Below, one piece after another: positions 8,772-15,885 of a stretch of DNA of 64,000 bases (the stretch's first letter is position 1; every line of letters starts with the position of its first letter). Under the pieces are notes generated by a model. It was not told the origin of the DNA, searched no databases, and saw only the letters and a list, made by a program, of their open reading frames with translations. Source of the DNA: CAZZEX01 sp964653285 (GTDB taxonomy: Bacteria > Chloroflexota > Anaerolineae > B4-G1); the NCBI GenBank assembly GCA_964653285.1, contig CAZZEX010000009.1, positions 11,503 to 75,502 on the forward strand, written 5' to 3'. The translations under genes and the position numbers were made by a program.

Positions 8772-11225
8772 ATGATGTGGGATAGAATGTCTCAGGATTT
8801 GTGGTCACAAATGGGATGGCCCCGGGGAGTGCCATTTTCCCCGGATGAAATAGACTTCGGGGAAGACGTTCTGCACAAATCTCCAGGTGAAGTCATCGAA
8901 GCGCCGCTTCTGCCGCTGCGCGATATGGTGATGTTCCCCCGCATGGTCACTCCGCTCTTCGTCGGACGGGACCGTTCAATAGAAGCGATCGAGGTGGCGA
9001 ACGAGCAAGGCGAGCAACTCATCACCGTCGCTCAGCGGGATGCAAACATAATAGAGCCGGGCACTGGGGATCTCTTCACCTTCGGCACTGAGGTGGAAAT
9101 CGGCCGCATGTTGCGCATGCCCGACGGCACCATCAGCATGCTGAGTCAGGGGCTCCAGCGGGTGCAGATCGTCGAATACATCCACCTGGAGCCCTACATC
9201 CGCGTGCGTGCCCTGCCCATCCACGAAGCGATGGAGAAAACTCCGCTCACCGAGGCGCTGATGCGGGCAGTGCTGGCGCTTTTCGAGAAAGTTGTGCAGT
9301 TAAATCGCAACTTGCCCGAAGATGCCTACGTCTTCGCTATGAACATAGATGAACCAGGCTGGCTGGCCGACCTGATGGCCCAGGCGCTGGACCTGGAAGT
9401 GGCTGAACGGCAGGAGGTGCTAGAGGCTGTCGACATCGCTGCGCGGCTGCAGCGCGTAAGCGTTCTGCTGGCCAAGGAACTGGATGTGCTCGAATTGGAG
9501 GATCGCATCCACTTGCAGGTGCAGCAGGAATTGGACAAGGCCCAACGTGAATACTTCCTGCGTGAACAGATGAAGGTCATCCAAAGCGAGTTAGGCGAAA
9601 CCGACGTTTATACCCAGGAAGTCAGCGCCCTGCGCGAAAGAGTCGCCCAGATGGAGCTGCCCGACGAGGCGCGCGCCCGGGCCAATAAGGAACTCGACCG
9701 GCTGGCGTCTATGCCGCCGATGTCGCCAGAGACCGGCATGATCCGCACCTATCTCGACTGGCTGATCGAACTGCCGTGGTCGGAGACCACTGAGGACAAC
9801 CTGGACGTCAAACACGTGGAGGAAGTGTTGGAGTCGCGTCACCACGGGCTGCCCAAGGCCAAGGAGCGCATTCTGGAGTACATCGCGGTGCGGCGTCTGG
9901 CAGCCAGTAAGATGCGCAGCCCGATCCTCTGCTTCGTGGGCCCACCCGGCACCGGCAAAACCTCGCTGGGACAGTCCATCGCTGAGGCCCTGGGGCGCGA
10001 GTTCGTCCGCGTGAGCCTGGGTGGGACGCGGGACGAGGCAGAGATTCGGGGGCACCGCCGCACTTACATCGGTTCACTGCCTGGGCGCATCATCCAGACC
10101 ATGCGGCGGGCTGGCACGATCAACCCTCTCTTTATGCTCGACGAGGTGGACAAGTTGGGGCTGGATTTCCGGGGCGACCCATCTGCGGCTCTGTTGGAAG
10201 TGTTGGACCCGGAACAGAATCATGCCTTCTCCGATCACTACCTCGAGGTGCCTTACAATCTCTCGAAGGTGCTCTTCATCACCACGGCCAATATCCTCGA
10301 TCCCATTCCGCCGGCCCTGCAAGACCGCATGGAGGTGATCGAGTTTCCCGGCTACATTGACGAGGAAAAACTGCAGATCGCGCGCCGCTTCCTGATCCCG
10401 CGTCAACTGGAAGAACATGGGTTGGAAGACATCCCCATCACCTTCACCGACGGTGCGCTGCGGTCCCTCATCCGCGAGTATACCTACGAGGCTGGCGTGC
10501 GCAATCTCGAGCGCGAGATCGCCAGCATCTGTCGCAAGATTGCCCGCCGCCTGGCCGAAGGGGACTCGCCTCCACATCGCATCGTGGCTCGAGCGCTCGC
10601 CCATTACCTCGGCCCGCCGCAGTTCATCCGCGGGCTGGCGGAAGAGCATGATGGAATCGGCGTCGCCACGGGGGTGGCGTGGACCGAGGCAGGGGGCGAC
10701 TTGATGCCCGTAGAGGTCGTGCTGATGCCCGGCAAAGGCAACCTGCTGCTGACCGGGCATTTAGGCGAGGTCTTGCAGGAATCGGCACAGGCGGCGTTGA
10801 GTTACGCCCGCTCCCGCAGCAAGGATTTCGGAATCAAGCCGGATGTCTTCGAAAAAACCGACATCCACATCCATCTGCCAGAGGGAGCGATCCCCAAGGA
10901 TGGCCCATCAGCCGGCATTACGATTGCCACAGCGCTCATCTCCGCCTTTACCAGCCGCCCCGTGCGTCACGACGTAGGGATGACGGGAGAGATCACGCTG
11001 CGTGGCCGTGTGTTGCCCATCGGCGGCCTCAAGGAGAAGATGCTGACAGCGTACCGGGTTGGTCTCAAGACCATCATCATCCCGAAGCGCAACAAGAAAG
11101 ATCTCATTGAGGTCCCGCAACGTGTAAAACGCGGCGTAAACATCATCCTGGCTGAGCAGATGGACGAGGTGCTCGCGGAAGCGCTGCTACCGCCCCCATC
11201 CTCGCCGCGCCGACGCCGGTCTTAG
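8772..11225 (+). CDS. lon: ATP-dependent protease Lon
   Basis: The protein is 817 aa from the ATG at 8772. An open frame from 8700 overlaps folC and is not needed. It has all three Lon parts: an N-terminal substrate domain (PLLPLRDMVMFPRM), an AAA+ module with Walker A GPPGTGKTS near residue 390 and Walker B FMLDEVDKLG, and a C-terminal serine-lysine protease domain with KDGPSAGITI (catalytic Ser about 711) and GGLKEKMLTA (catalytic Lys about 754). It degrades misfolded and regulatory proteins in the cytoplasm. The first ~30 residues are unlike most Lons and may be a lineage-specific extension. There is no heat-shock CIRCE element in view. Confidence 0.97.
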   Translation: MMWDRMSQDLWSQMGWPRGVPFSPDEIDFGEDVLHKSPGEVIEAPLLPLRDMVMFPRMVTPLFVGRDRSIEAIEVANEQGEQLITVAQRDANIIEPGTGDLFTFGTEVEIGRMLRMPDGTISMLSQGLQRVQIVEYIHLEPYIRVRALPIHEAMEKTPLTEALMRAVLALFEKVVQLNRNLPEDAYVFAMNIDEPGWLADLMAQALDLEVAERQEVLEAVDIAARLQRVSVLLAKELDVLELEDRIHLQVQQELDKAQREYFLREQMKVIQSELGETDVYTQEVSALRERVAQMELPDEARARANKELDRLASMPPMSPETGMIRTYLDWLIELPWSETTEDNLDVKHVEEVLESRHHGLPKAKERILEYIAVRRLAASKMRSPILCFVGPPGTGKTSLGQSIAEALGREFVRVSLGGTRDEAEIRGHRRTYIGSLPGRIIQTMRRAGTINPLFMLDEVDKLGLDFRGDPSAALLEVLDPEQNHAFSDHYLEVPYNLSKVLFITTANILDPIPPALQDRMEVIEFPGYIDEEKLQIARRFLIPRQLEEHGLEDIPITFTDGALRSLIREYTYEAGVRNLEREIASICRKIARRLAEGDSPPHRIVARALAHYLGPPQFIRGLAEEHDGIGVATGVAWTEAGGDLMPVEVVLMPGKGNLLLTGHLGEVLQESAQAALSYARSRSKDFGIKPDVFEKTDIHIHLPEGAIPKDGPSAGITIATALISAFTSRPVRHDVGMTGEITLRGRVLPIGGLKEKMLTAYRVGLKTIIIPKRNKKDLIEVPQRVKRGVNIILAEQMDEVLAEALLPPPSSPRRRRS

Positions 11226-11261
11226 CACTGGCCGAGAATCTCCGCTGCTGGATTCTACCCC

Positions 11262-11371
11262 GCCCCGCCCGCCCGCGCAACTCGACGCGTGACTACGGCG
11301 AACCGACCGCCTCGACTTGCTACGGTTGGGGCGGTTTTGCGTTACTTGGCCTGCGGCGGTAGCGGTGCGAG
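11262..11371. repeat. Structured intergenic repeat, copy A
   Basis: About 105 bases match copy B at 12969-13075, with roughly three quarters identity by eye. The core is a hairpin: ACCGCCTC (11306-11313) pairs with GGGGCGGT (11328-11335) around a 14-base loop containing CTACGGTT, followed by TTTGCG. In copy B the stem bases change but pairing is kept. Copy A lies 36 bases after lon and could act as its terminator. Confidence 0.65.
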
Positions 11372-11374
11372 GTT

Positions 11375-11403
11375 TTGACTTCTGCGCAAAGTTGCAGTAT
11401 ACT
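11375..11403 (+). promoter_or_regulatory. Strong sigma70 promoter of candidate small RNA
   Basis: TTGACT (11375-11380) and TATACT (11398-11403) are exactly 17 bp apart. The predicted start is near 11410. No open reading frame with a ribosome site follows before the terminator at 11506. Confidence 0.75.
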
Positions 11404-11409
11404 ATGTGT

Positions 11410-11539
11410 GCCCGACCAACAAGAGCGCCCCACGGCTGGAGTGAGCCTGGGGCGGTGGCCAAGGCTGTAAGAGCGCCCTGGCGGTCAACGTTCAACCATC
11501 GCAAGGCCCGCCCGCCGTTAAGGCGCGGCGGGCTTTATT
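11410..11539 (+). ncRNA. Candidate orphan small RNA (~130 nt)
   Basis: The element has a strong promoter upstream and a GC-rich terminator at its end. Between them are two further hairpins. CGCCCCA-c-GGCT (starting about 11430) pairs with AGCC-TGGGGCG. GCCAAGGC, just downstream, pairs with GCCCTGGC with one mismatch. There is no plausible coding frame with a ribosome site. It does not show the signatures of SRP RNA, tmRNA, RNase P or 6S that I would recognise. It could be a trans-acting RNA or an attenuator/riboswitch for the gene at 11760, since the terminator lies between promoter and gene. Confidence 0.6.
11506..11539 (+). terminator. Intrinsic terminator of candidate small RNA
   Basis: GCCCGCC-c-GCC (11506-11516) pairs with GGC-gc-GGCGGGC (11522-11533) around GTTAA. 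TTTATT follows at 11534-11539. This is a standard GC stem with a short T-rich tail. Confidence 0.75.
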
Positions 11540-11621
11540 GTATCGCTGGCAGGATTGGACCAATGCGAGTTTGGTCGCCTGGTGGGAGCGAGGCTCGCCA
11601 ATCCGTCCTCATAGGCGTGTA

Positions 11622-11639
11622 ATGCGAAGTACTTCGCAT
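11622..11639. repeat. Perfect 18-bp palindrome
   Basis: ATGCGAAGT|ACTTCGCAT is self-complementary over all 18 bases with no loop. It lies 62 bases before the leader ORF start. It could be a dimeric repressor operator for the downstream genes or a dispersed palindromic repeat. Only one copy is seen in the window. Confidence 0.6.
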
Positions 11640-11700
11640 ATTCTCAAGTTAGCCGAAACCTGCCCGCCGGGGTTTGATGAAGGAAGGGAGGTGATACGTA

Positions 11701-11778
11701 TTGGTGTATGATTGTTGCTCTGTTGCCCTGAAATTCTCGAGGAAAGGAGGTGAACTACGATGGTTCTCTTTGTCATGA
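11701..11778 (+). CDS. Possible 25-aa leader peptide overlapping the next gene
   Basis: A strong ribosome site GGGAGGTGAT (11686-11695) precedes TTG (11701) and GTG (11704) start codons. The frame runs 25 codons to TGA at 11776-11778, so it overlaps the first 19 bases of the gene at 11760. It includes two adjacent Cys codons (VYDCCSVALKFS). Translation through it would pass over the next gene's own ribosome site (AGGAGGTG) and could couple or modulate it. It has no homologue that I recognise and may be fortuitous. Confidence 0.35.
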   Translation: MVYDCCSVALKFSRKGGELRWFSLS

Positions 11779-12074
11779 AGTGGGACATTCTCCCAGATAA
11801 GGTGGAGGCCTACCTGGAGTGGACCAAGGGCGCAATCCCGCGCGTCCTAGCGATTCCGGGGGTGGTCGAGTTTCGAGCGTACCGGCCGGTCACTGGCGCG
11901 TCCCAGATAGTGGTCACCTATGAGTTCGCTGACCTGGCCACCTGGGCCGCCTTCTATGCCCACGAGGACGTGCAGAAGGTCTTGGATGAACTGCGTACCC
12001 TCGCGACCAATGTGAGCCACGAAATTTGGGGTCCGTCACCGGTTGTTCCCGAGCCCATCCGTCCCGGTGAATAG
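11760..12074 (+). CDS. Small dimeric alpha+beta barrel protein (antibiotic monooxygenase/EthD-like)
   Basis: The protein is 104 aa with an excellent ribosome site (AAAGGAGGTGAA) seven bases before the ATG. The sequence pattern is that of the ferredoxin-like dimeric barrel fold: a first strand VLFVMKWDI, a helix VEAYLEWTKGAIPRVLA, a strand VVEFRAYRPV, a strand QIVVTYEFA, and a helix LATWAAFYAHEDVQKVLDELR. Members include heme-degrading monooxygenases, EthD and many stress-response proteins of unknown activity. No catalytic residue identifies the reaction. It is followed 138 bases later by an SRPBCC protein on the same strand, probably one transcript. The Pro-rich tail (VVPEPIRPGE) is likely disordered. 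Confidence 0.65.
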   Translation: MVLFVMKWDILPDKVEAYLEWTKGAIPRVLAIPGVVEFRAYRPVTGASQIVVTYEFADLATWAAFYAHEDVQKVLDELRTLATNVSHEIWGPSPVVPEPIRPGE

Positions 12075-12112
12075 ACTTGTAGGGAGTAACCGAGGAGCGC
12101 AGAGAGGCGAGT

Positions 12113-12129
12113 GGGAACATGGTTCCCAA
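12113..12129. repeat. Short inverted repeat between the two small genes
   Basis: TGGGAAC and GTTCCCA flank ATG, forming a perfect 7-bp inverted repeat. It sits in the 138-base gap between the barrel protein and SRPBCC genes and could be an operator or an RNA stem. Nothing else is recognised in 12075-12212 apart from a small CCCCG/CGGGG stem near 12140. Confidence 0.4.
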
Positions 12130-12212
12130 CAACTGCGTCCCCGTGCTTCGGGGCAGCGGGGGTGCGAGGGACGCCAATGGTCGCTGCCAGACAATTGTGG
12201 AGGAGGGAAACG

Positions 12213-12659
12213 ATGGCTCACGTGAAGAAAAGCATCTTAATCCACGCGCCGGTGGAGAAAGTATACACCCTGGCGCGGGACCCGCAGCGCTGGGCCACCT
12301 GGTTCGTCGGGCTCAGCGAGCCAGAGAAGCTGACCGGCGAGGGTGAGGTCGGCACCGTCGCCGAGTTCAGCTATATGATGGCCGGCATGCGCTTCCCGGT
12401 CACCACCGAGGTGCTGGAGGATCACATCAGCCCGGAGGGGGCACAGTGGAAAGGAAAGATCGGCGGGCCGCTGGCCGGCGAGCAAACCTGGACCTATGCG
12501 CCCAGGAACGGCGATACCGAGGTGACAGTGGACATGGAGTACACCGTGCCCGGCAAGGCGCTGGGCAAGATCGCCAACCGGCTGATCGTCGAGCGCATGC
12601 AAGAACGCTCCTTGGAGCAGACGCTGGAGAATCTGAAGCTGCTATGCGAGGCCGACTAG
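12213..12659 (+). CDS. SRPBCC-family (START/Bet v1-like) protein
   Basis: The protein is 148 aa from the ATG at 12213, which follows GGAGGAGGG by a few bases. A longer frame from 12111 has no ribosome site. The pattern fits the SRPBCC/polyketide_cyc helix-grip fold: SILIHAPVEKVYTLARDPQRW at the N-terminus (split here as SILIHAPVEKVYTL, then ARDPQRWATWF), long strands in the middle, and a C-terminal helix IVERMQERSLEQTLENLK. Such proteins bind hydrophobic ligands or act as cyclases and lipid carriers. No catalytic residues point to a reaction. It is probably cotranscribed with the preceding barrel protein. The ligand is unknown. Confidence 0.75.
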   Translation: MAHVKKSILIHAPVEKVYTLARDPQRWATWFVGLSEPEKLTGEGEVGTVAEFSYMMAGMRFPVTTEVLEDHISPEGAQWKGKIGGPLAGEQTWTYAPRNGDTEVTVDMEYTVPGKALGKIANRLIVERMQERSLEQTLENLKLLCEAD

Positions 12660-12876
12660 ACGATTTCGGGGGGTCGGGCACCCATCCCGGCCCCCACTGC
12701 CGATGGTGCACAATGGCTACTATGCCGGTAGGCGCGCCACTGATGACACAATGGGGCGGGCGAGCTCGGCGCTGCGCGGCTCGCTTGTCCCTCGGATCGG
12801 CTAACGCGGGGTTGCCGGGTCGCTCCGCTCGCGACTTCGCCTAACTGCCGGGTTGCCGGGCGGCTGTAAACAGGAA
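12660..12876. other. GC-rich intergenic stretch with short repeats
   Basis: No gene is recognised. A phrase close to GGGTTGCCGGG occurs twice, about 45 bases apart (near 12811 and 12849), separated by a GCTCGCG-type stem. This looks like degenerate repeat sequence rather than coding DNA. Confidence 0.4.
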
Positions 12877-12966
12877 ATGACTGACACCGAACTCACCGAC
12901 CGTATCACAGCCCAGGGCCGCACCCTTGTGCGGGCAATCGAGGCCCCGGGGCTGAGCGACAACTGA
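12877..12966 (+). CDS. Possible 29-aa small ORF
   Basis: ATG follows CAGGAA directly, and the frame runs to TGA at 12964-12966. The peptide MTDTELTDRITAQGRTLVRA continues to EAPGLSDN. It looks like the amino end of a helical protein and may be a truncated remnant or a small protein. It lies three bases before structured repeat copy B. Confidence is low because of its length. Confidence 0.25.
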   Translation: MTDTELTDRITAQGRTLVRAIEAPGLSDN

Positions 12967-12968
12967 GC

Positions 12969-13075
12969 GGCCCCGCCCGCCCGCGTAAGCCGGCGCGTGA
13001 GTCGCGGCGAAACGACCGCTCCGACCTACTACGGTTGGGGCGGTTTTGCGTTGCCCAGCTTGCGGCGATGGTAGT
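12969..13075. repeat. Structured intergenic repeat, copy B
   Basis: This partner of copy A (11262-11371) shares CCCCGCCCGCCCGCG and CTACGGTTGGGGCGGTTTTG. The core hairpin is ACCGCTCC (13015-13022) with GGGGCGGT (13037-13044). Relative to copy A the stem changes from CCTC to CTCC at its base, and pairing is kept through G-U exchange. It lies 18 bases from the convergent stop of the M20 gene. Confidence 0.65.
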
Positions 13076-13092
13076 GAGAAGTACGTGTTGCC

Positions 13093-14274
13093 TCAGAATA
13101 AGTAGTGCGCCAGGGCATGCATGAGGATGGCCACCCCCAACGGCAACACGTCCTCGTCAAAATCGAAACGTGGATTGTGATGGGGCGCGTCCAACCCACG
13201 CTCTGCATTGGCCGAGCCGAGGAAGAAGTAGCATCCCGGCACATCCTGCATAAAGAGAGCCGCGTCCTCGCTGCCCATCGTCCTCTCGCCGGAGGAGACG
13301 TTCTCCGGCCCGACCACCGCCTCGGCCGCCGCACGCACGACCTCGGCGACTCCAGCATCGTTGACCACCGCTGGCGTCAAGGGGACGATTTCCAGTTCAG
13401 CCTCCGCGCCGCAGGCCACCGCCACGCCCTCGATCACCTCGCGCACCCGCCGCAACACTATCTCCCTCACCTGCGGGCTGTAGGTGCGGATGGTGCCGGT
13501 CATCTCAACTTGAGCGGGGATGACGTTAAAAGCATCCCCGCCGTGAACTGTGCCCGCCGTCACCACCGCCGTCTCCAGCGGGCTGACGTTGCGACTGACA
13601 ACGGTCTGTAGGGCAGTCACAATCTGTGCCGTGGCGACGATGGGGTCTACCGTCTGGTGGGGCAACGCACCATGCCCTCCCTTCCCCCGCACGGTGCAGG
13701 TCCATTTCTCGGCTGCTGCCATGATCGCGCCCGGCGAGACGTCTATCGTGCCCACCGGCTTCTCGTTCCAGACGTGGGTGGCCAGGAAGACGTCAGGGCA
13801 AGGATTCTCCAGCACGCCCTCCTTCACCATCGCCTCGGCCCCGTTGGCCCCCTCCTCGGCCGGTTGGAAGACCAGTTTGAGTGTGCCGGTCATCTCATCT
13901 CGACGCTGCGCCACCAGCGTAGCGACGCCCAACCCCATCGCCATGTGACCGTCGTGTCCACAGGCGTGCATCACTCCCGGATTCTGCGACACGTACTCGG
14001 TTTCGTTCTCCTCGGTGATGGGCAGCGCATCCATATCGAAACGCAGCATCACCACCGGGCCCGGCTGCTGTCCCTCCAGTAGTGCAACAACGCCAGTGGT
14101 TGCAATGCCTGTCTGCACCTGGTAGCCCAATTCGTGCAACCGGTCGGCGATTAGCCCAGCCGAGCGGTGTTCCTGAAAAGCCAGTTCCGGATGCATGTGA
14201 AAGTCGCGTCGCCAGGCAACCAGTTGCTCGCGTAGTGCTTCCGCCTCGGCCCTGAAATCTACTTGGTTTAACAT
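13093..14274 (-). CDS. M20-family amidohydrolase/peptidase
   Basis: The protein is 393 aa from the ATG at 14274, preceded by AGAGGAG. A GTG start seven codons upstream is less likely because it would bury the ribosome site. It belongs to the M20D group (hippurate hydrolase, IAA-amino acid hydrolase, N-acyl-amino acid amidohydrolases). MHACGHDGHMAMGLG holds metal ligands and the catalytic Asp. FQPAEEGANGA holds the general-base Glu pair, and MGSEDAALFMQDVPG matches the C-terminal metal-binding region. It cleaves amide bonds of N-acyl amino acids in the cytoplasm with Zn, Mn or Ni. It is the last gene of the nuoB-nuoCD-nuoI-ricT-small ORF operon, 41 bases after the small ORF. Confidence 0.9.
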   Translation of the reverse strand: MLNQVDFRAEAEALREQLVAWRRDFHMHPELAFQEHRSAGLIADRLHELGYQVQTGIATTGVVALLEGQQPGPVVMLRFDMDALPITEENETEYVSQNPGVMHACGHDGHMAMGLGVATLVAQRRDEMTGTLKLVFQPAEEGANGAEAMVKEGVLENPCPDVFLATHVWNEKPVGTIDVSPGAIMAAAEKWTCTVRGKGGHGALPHQTVDPIVATAQIVTALQTVVSRNVSPLETAVVTAGTVHGGDAFNVIPAQVEMTGTIRTYSPQVREIVLRRVREVIEGVAVACGAEAELEIVPLTPAVVNDAGVAEVVRAAAEAVVGPENVSSGERTMGSEDAALFMQDVPGCYFFLGSANAERGLDAPHHNPRFDFDEDVLPLGVAILMHALAHYLF

Positions 14275-14315
14275 TATCTCCTCTTCTCTGTCCACCGGAA
14301 TGCTGATGGGAACCT

Positions 14316-14453
14316 CTACACCTCCTGGACCATCTCAACCGCGCGGGGCAGCAGCGCCACCTGGTCCACGCTGGCCGTGCCCACGTTCACGTCGGCCACA
14401 TCGGTGCCAGCGGCGACCTGGTCCAGAGCATCGCCCTTGACGATCTCGATCAT
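14316..14453 (-). CDS. Small conserved-position protein (45 aa) coupled to ricT
   Basis: The ATG at 14453 overlaps the TGA of the ricT gene by four bases (ATGA), as do the neighbouring junctions in this operon, and the frame ends in TAG at 14316-14318. The peptide starts MIEIVKGDALDQVAAGTDVA and ends VALLPRAVEMVQEV. It is acidic and regular, with alternating strand/helix character and no membrane segment. I do not recognise the family. The coupling, operon position and normal codon use argue that it is translated. It could instead be the tail of a decayed gene. Confidence 0.5.
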   Translation of the reverse strand: MIEIVKGDALDQVAAGTDVADVNVGTASVDQVALLPRAVEMVQEV

Positions 14454-15292
14454 GCCGCAATCAACTCCACCTCCTCAACTGGCACTTCCAGGCGACGGTC
14501 TTCAACCCTGACGACCACTATCCCCCTCAACGGCAACAAGTCTACCACCCGCCCCTCACCGTACGGCGTTCGCACGCGCTTCTTGCGCCGGGGCATCATC
14601 CGGCATGCCTCCTTGTACTGCTCATGCTCGTAGGCAAGGCAGCAGCGCAGCCGTCCACACATCCCCGTGATGTCCGAAGGGTTGAGCGATACTCCTTGCG
14701 TCTTGGCCATTTTGATAGAGACAGGACTGAACTCCGAGAGGAAGCGTGAACAACAGCGCAACTCGCCACAAGTGCCATAGCCCCCCATCAGTTTGGCCTG
14801 GTCGCGCGGGCCGATCCGTCGCAAGTCCATGCGAACAGCCAGTGCGCGCTGCAATCGCCGCAGCAACTCGCCAAGGGCCAACTTCTTCTCATCACTCACG
14901 TACAGCAGCGTCAGTCGCTGACCGTCAAAGGTATATTCGGCAATGATGATCTTGACAGGCAGACCCAACTGCGCCACCGCTTCTCGAGCAGCGATCAGTG
15001 CTTCTTTTTCCTTTCTCTGCCACTGCTGACGTAACGCCAGGTCACGTCCGGTGGCCCGCCGCTTTATAGGCTTGACTCCCTCTTCTATACCCTCGCGTAG
15101 AGACCGCACGCTGACCACCTCTCCCAACTGCTGACCACGCACCGTGTCGACGAGGACGAAGTCACCTGGTCGCAAGTCCTGGCAAGCACGGGCGTCAAAG
15201 TCGTAGAGCTTGCCAGTAGGTTGAAAACGGACACTTGCAATTCGGGATTCGGAATTCGGCATCTGAGATTTGAGATTTGAGATTTGAGTCAT
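14450..15292 (-). CDS. ricT: PSP1-domain protein, RicT/YaaT-like
   Basis: The protein is 280 aa and starts at an ATG overlapping the nuoI stop (ATGA). After a repeat-coded leader it has the PSP1 pattern: VRFQPTGKLYDFDA, then DFVLVDTVRGQQLGEV. The Cys-rich core is GTCGELRCCSRFL and TGMCGRLRCCLAYE, which in Bacillus RicT helps the RicAFT complex hold 4Fe-4S clusters. RicT controls RNase Y-dependent mRNA maturation and development in Bacillus. In this phylum the role is unproven. Residues 2-18 are encoded by a heptanucleotide tandem repeat and are probably disordered. The ricT position right after nuoI and before an M20 peptidase is unusual. Confidence 0.88.
   Translation of the reverse strand: MTQISNLKSQMPNSESRIASVRFQPTGKLYDFDARACQDLRPGDFVLVDTVRGQQLGEVVSVRSLREGIEEGVKPIKRRATGRDLALRQQWQRKEKEALIAAREAVAQLGLPVKIIIAEYTFDGQRLTLLYVSDEKKLALGELLRRLQRALAVRMDLRRIGPRDQAKLMGGYGTCGELRCCSRFLSEFSPVSIKMAKTQGVSLNPSDITGMCGRLRCCLAYEHEQYKEACRMMPRRKKRVRTPYGEGRVVDLLPLRGIVVVRVEDRRLEVPVEEVELIAA
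15240..15288. repeat. Heptanucleotide tandem repeat array (7 units) inside ricT
   Basis: On the plus strand seven 7-base units run without a gap: ATTCGGG, ATTCGGA, ATTCGGC, ATCTGAG, then ATTTGAG three times. They encode the amino-terminal ~17 residues of the RicT-like protein on the minus strand. This matches the heptameric STRR repeats known from cyanobacteria in form. Related arrays are listed at 33936, 34693, 44470, 44632 and 51301. Confidence 0.85.
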
Positions 15293-15885
15293 TTCTTCTC
15301 CCTGACGGCCTTCCGCCCCCGCGCCGTCTGTTCGGCCATGTAGTCAGTGGGGTGAATCTCTGCGTGATACGCCAGCGGCTTCGCCAGCCGCTCCAGATTC
15401 CACAGGAACTCACCATCCCGCTTGTAGGCAGCGACTTCGTAGTCGTGGTCCATTTTGATGGCGTCAAAAGGACAGAACTCCGCGCAAAAGCCACACGACA
15501 TGCAGATAGCCACGTCAACGTAGAACTCCGCTGGCTCCCGCTTTGGCTTGCCTGTCTCCGGGTCAGTCGCGCGCACGATCCAGATGCATTGGGGCGGGCA
15601 GACCCGGGCACAGATACCACAGGCTGTGCAGCGCGCCTCACCTGTTTTTGGGTCAATCACCTGAAAGGGGAACACACGGTAATTCTCCGGGAGCGGCAAT
15701 CTCTCTTTAGGGTACTGTACCGTGAACACACCCCTGCCTTTGGGACTCTGCCGCACGGGGAGCGCTACGGGAGAGTATCGCTTGCCGAAGCCACCCTTGA
15801 GGAACCACTTCAGGTCGTCCACGTAAGTCATCACGAAGCGCCCCATGGTGACGCTCAGCGATTTGAGAATACCCAACCCGTACAT
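15289..15885 (-). CDS. nuoI: NADH-quinone oxidoreductase subunit I
   Basis: The protein is 198 aa, normal length. Two ferredoxin-type 4Fe-4S motifs are complete: CTACGICARVCP and CMSCGFCAEFCP (clusters N6a/N6b). They carry electrons towards N2 in NuoB. The insert ATDPETGKPKREPAEF between them is typical. It is a peripheral-arm subunit at the inner face of the membrane. The ATG overlaps the nuoCD stop by one base (TAATG), and its own stop overlaps ricT (ATGA). Confidence 0.95.
   Translation of the reverse strand: MYGLGILKSLSVTMGRFVMTYVDDLKWFLKGGFGKRYSPVALPVRQSPKGRGVFTVQYPKERLPLPENYRVFPFQVIDPKTGEARCTACGICARVCPPQCIWIVRATDPETGKPKREPAEFYVDVAICMSCGFCAEFCPFDAIKMDHDYEVAAYKRDGEFLWNLERLAKPLAYHAEIHPTDYMAEQTARGRKAVREKK

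Noticed and set aside
11262..11350. tRNA gene or ZTP-type riboswitch in structured repeat A
   Set aside because: There is no cloverleaf or CCA-type end, and the match to riboswitch consensus (GTGACT...GGCG) is too short. The downstream gene has no purine or folate role.
11410..11539. 6S, SRP or tmRNA
   Set aside because: The conserved motifs (GGAAGCAG of SRP, the long central bubble of 6S, the tRNA-like ends of tmRNA) are not present.
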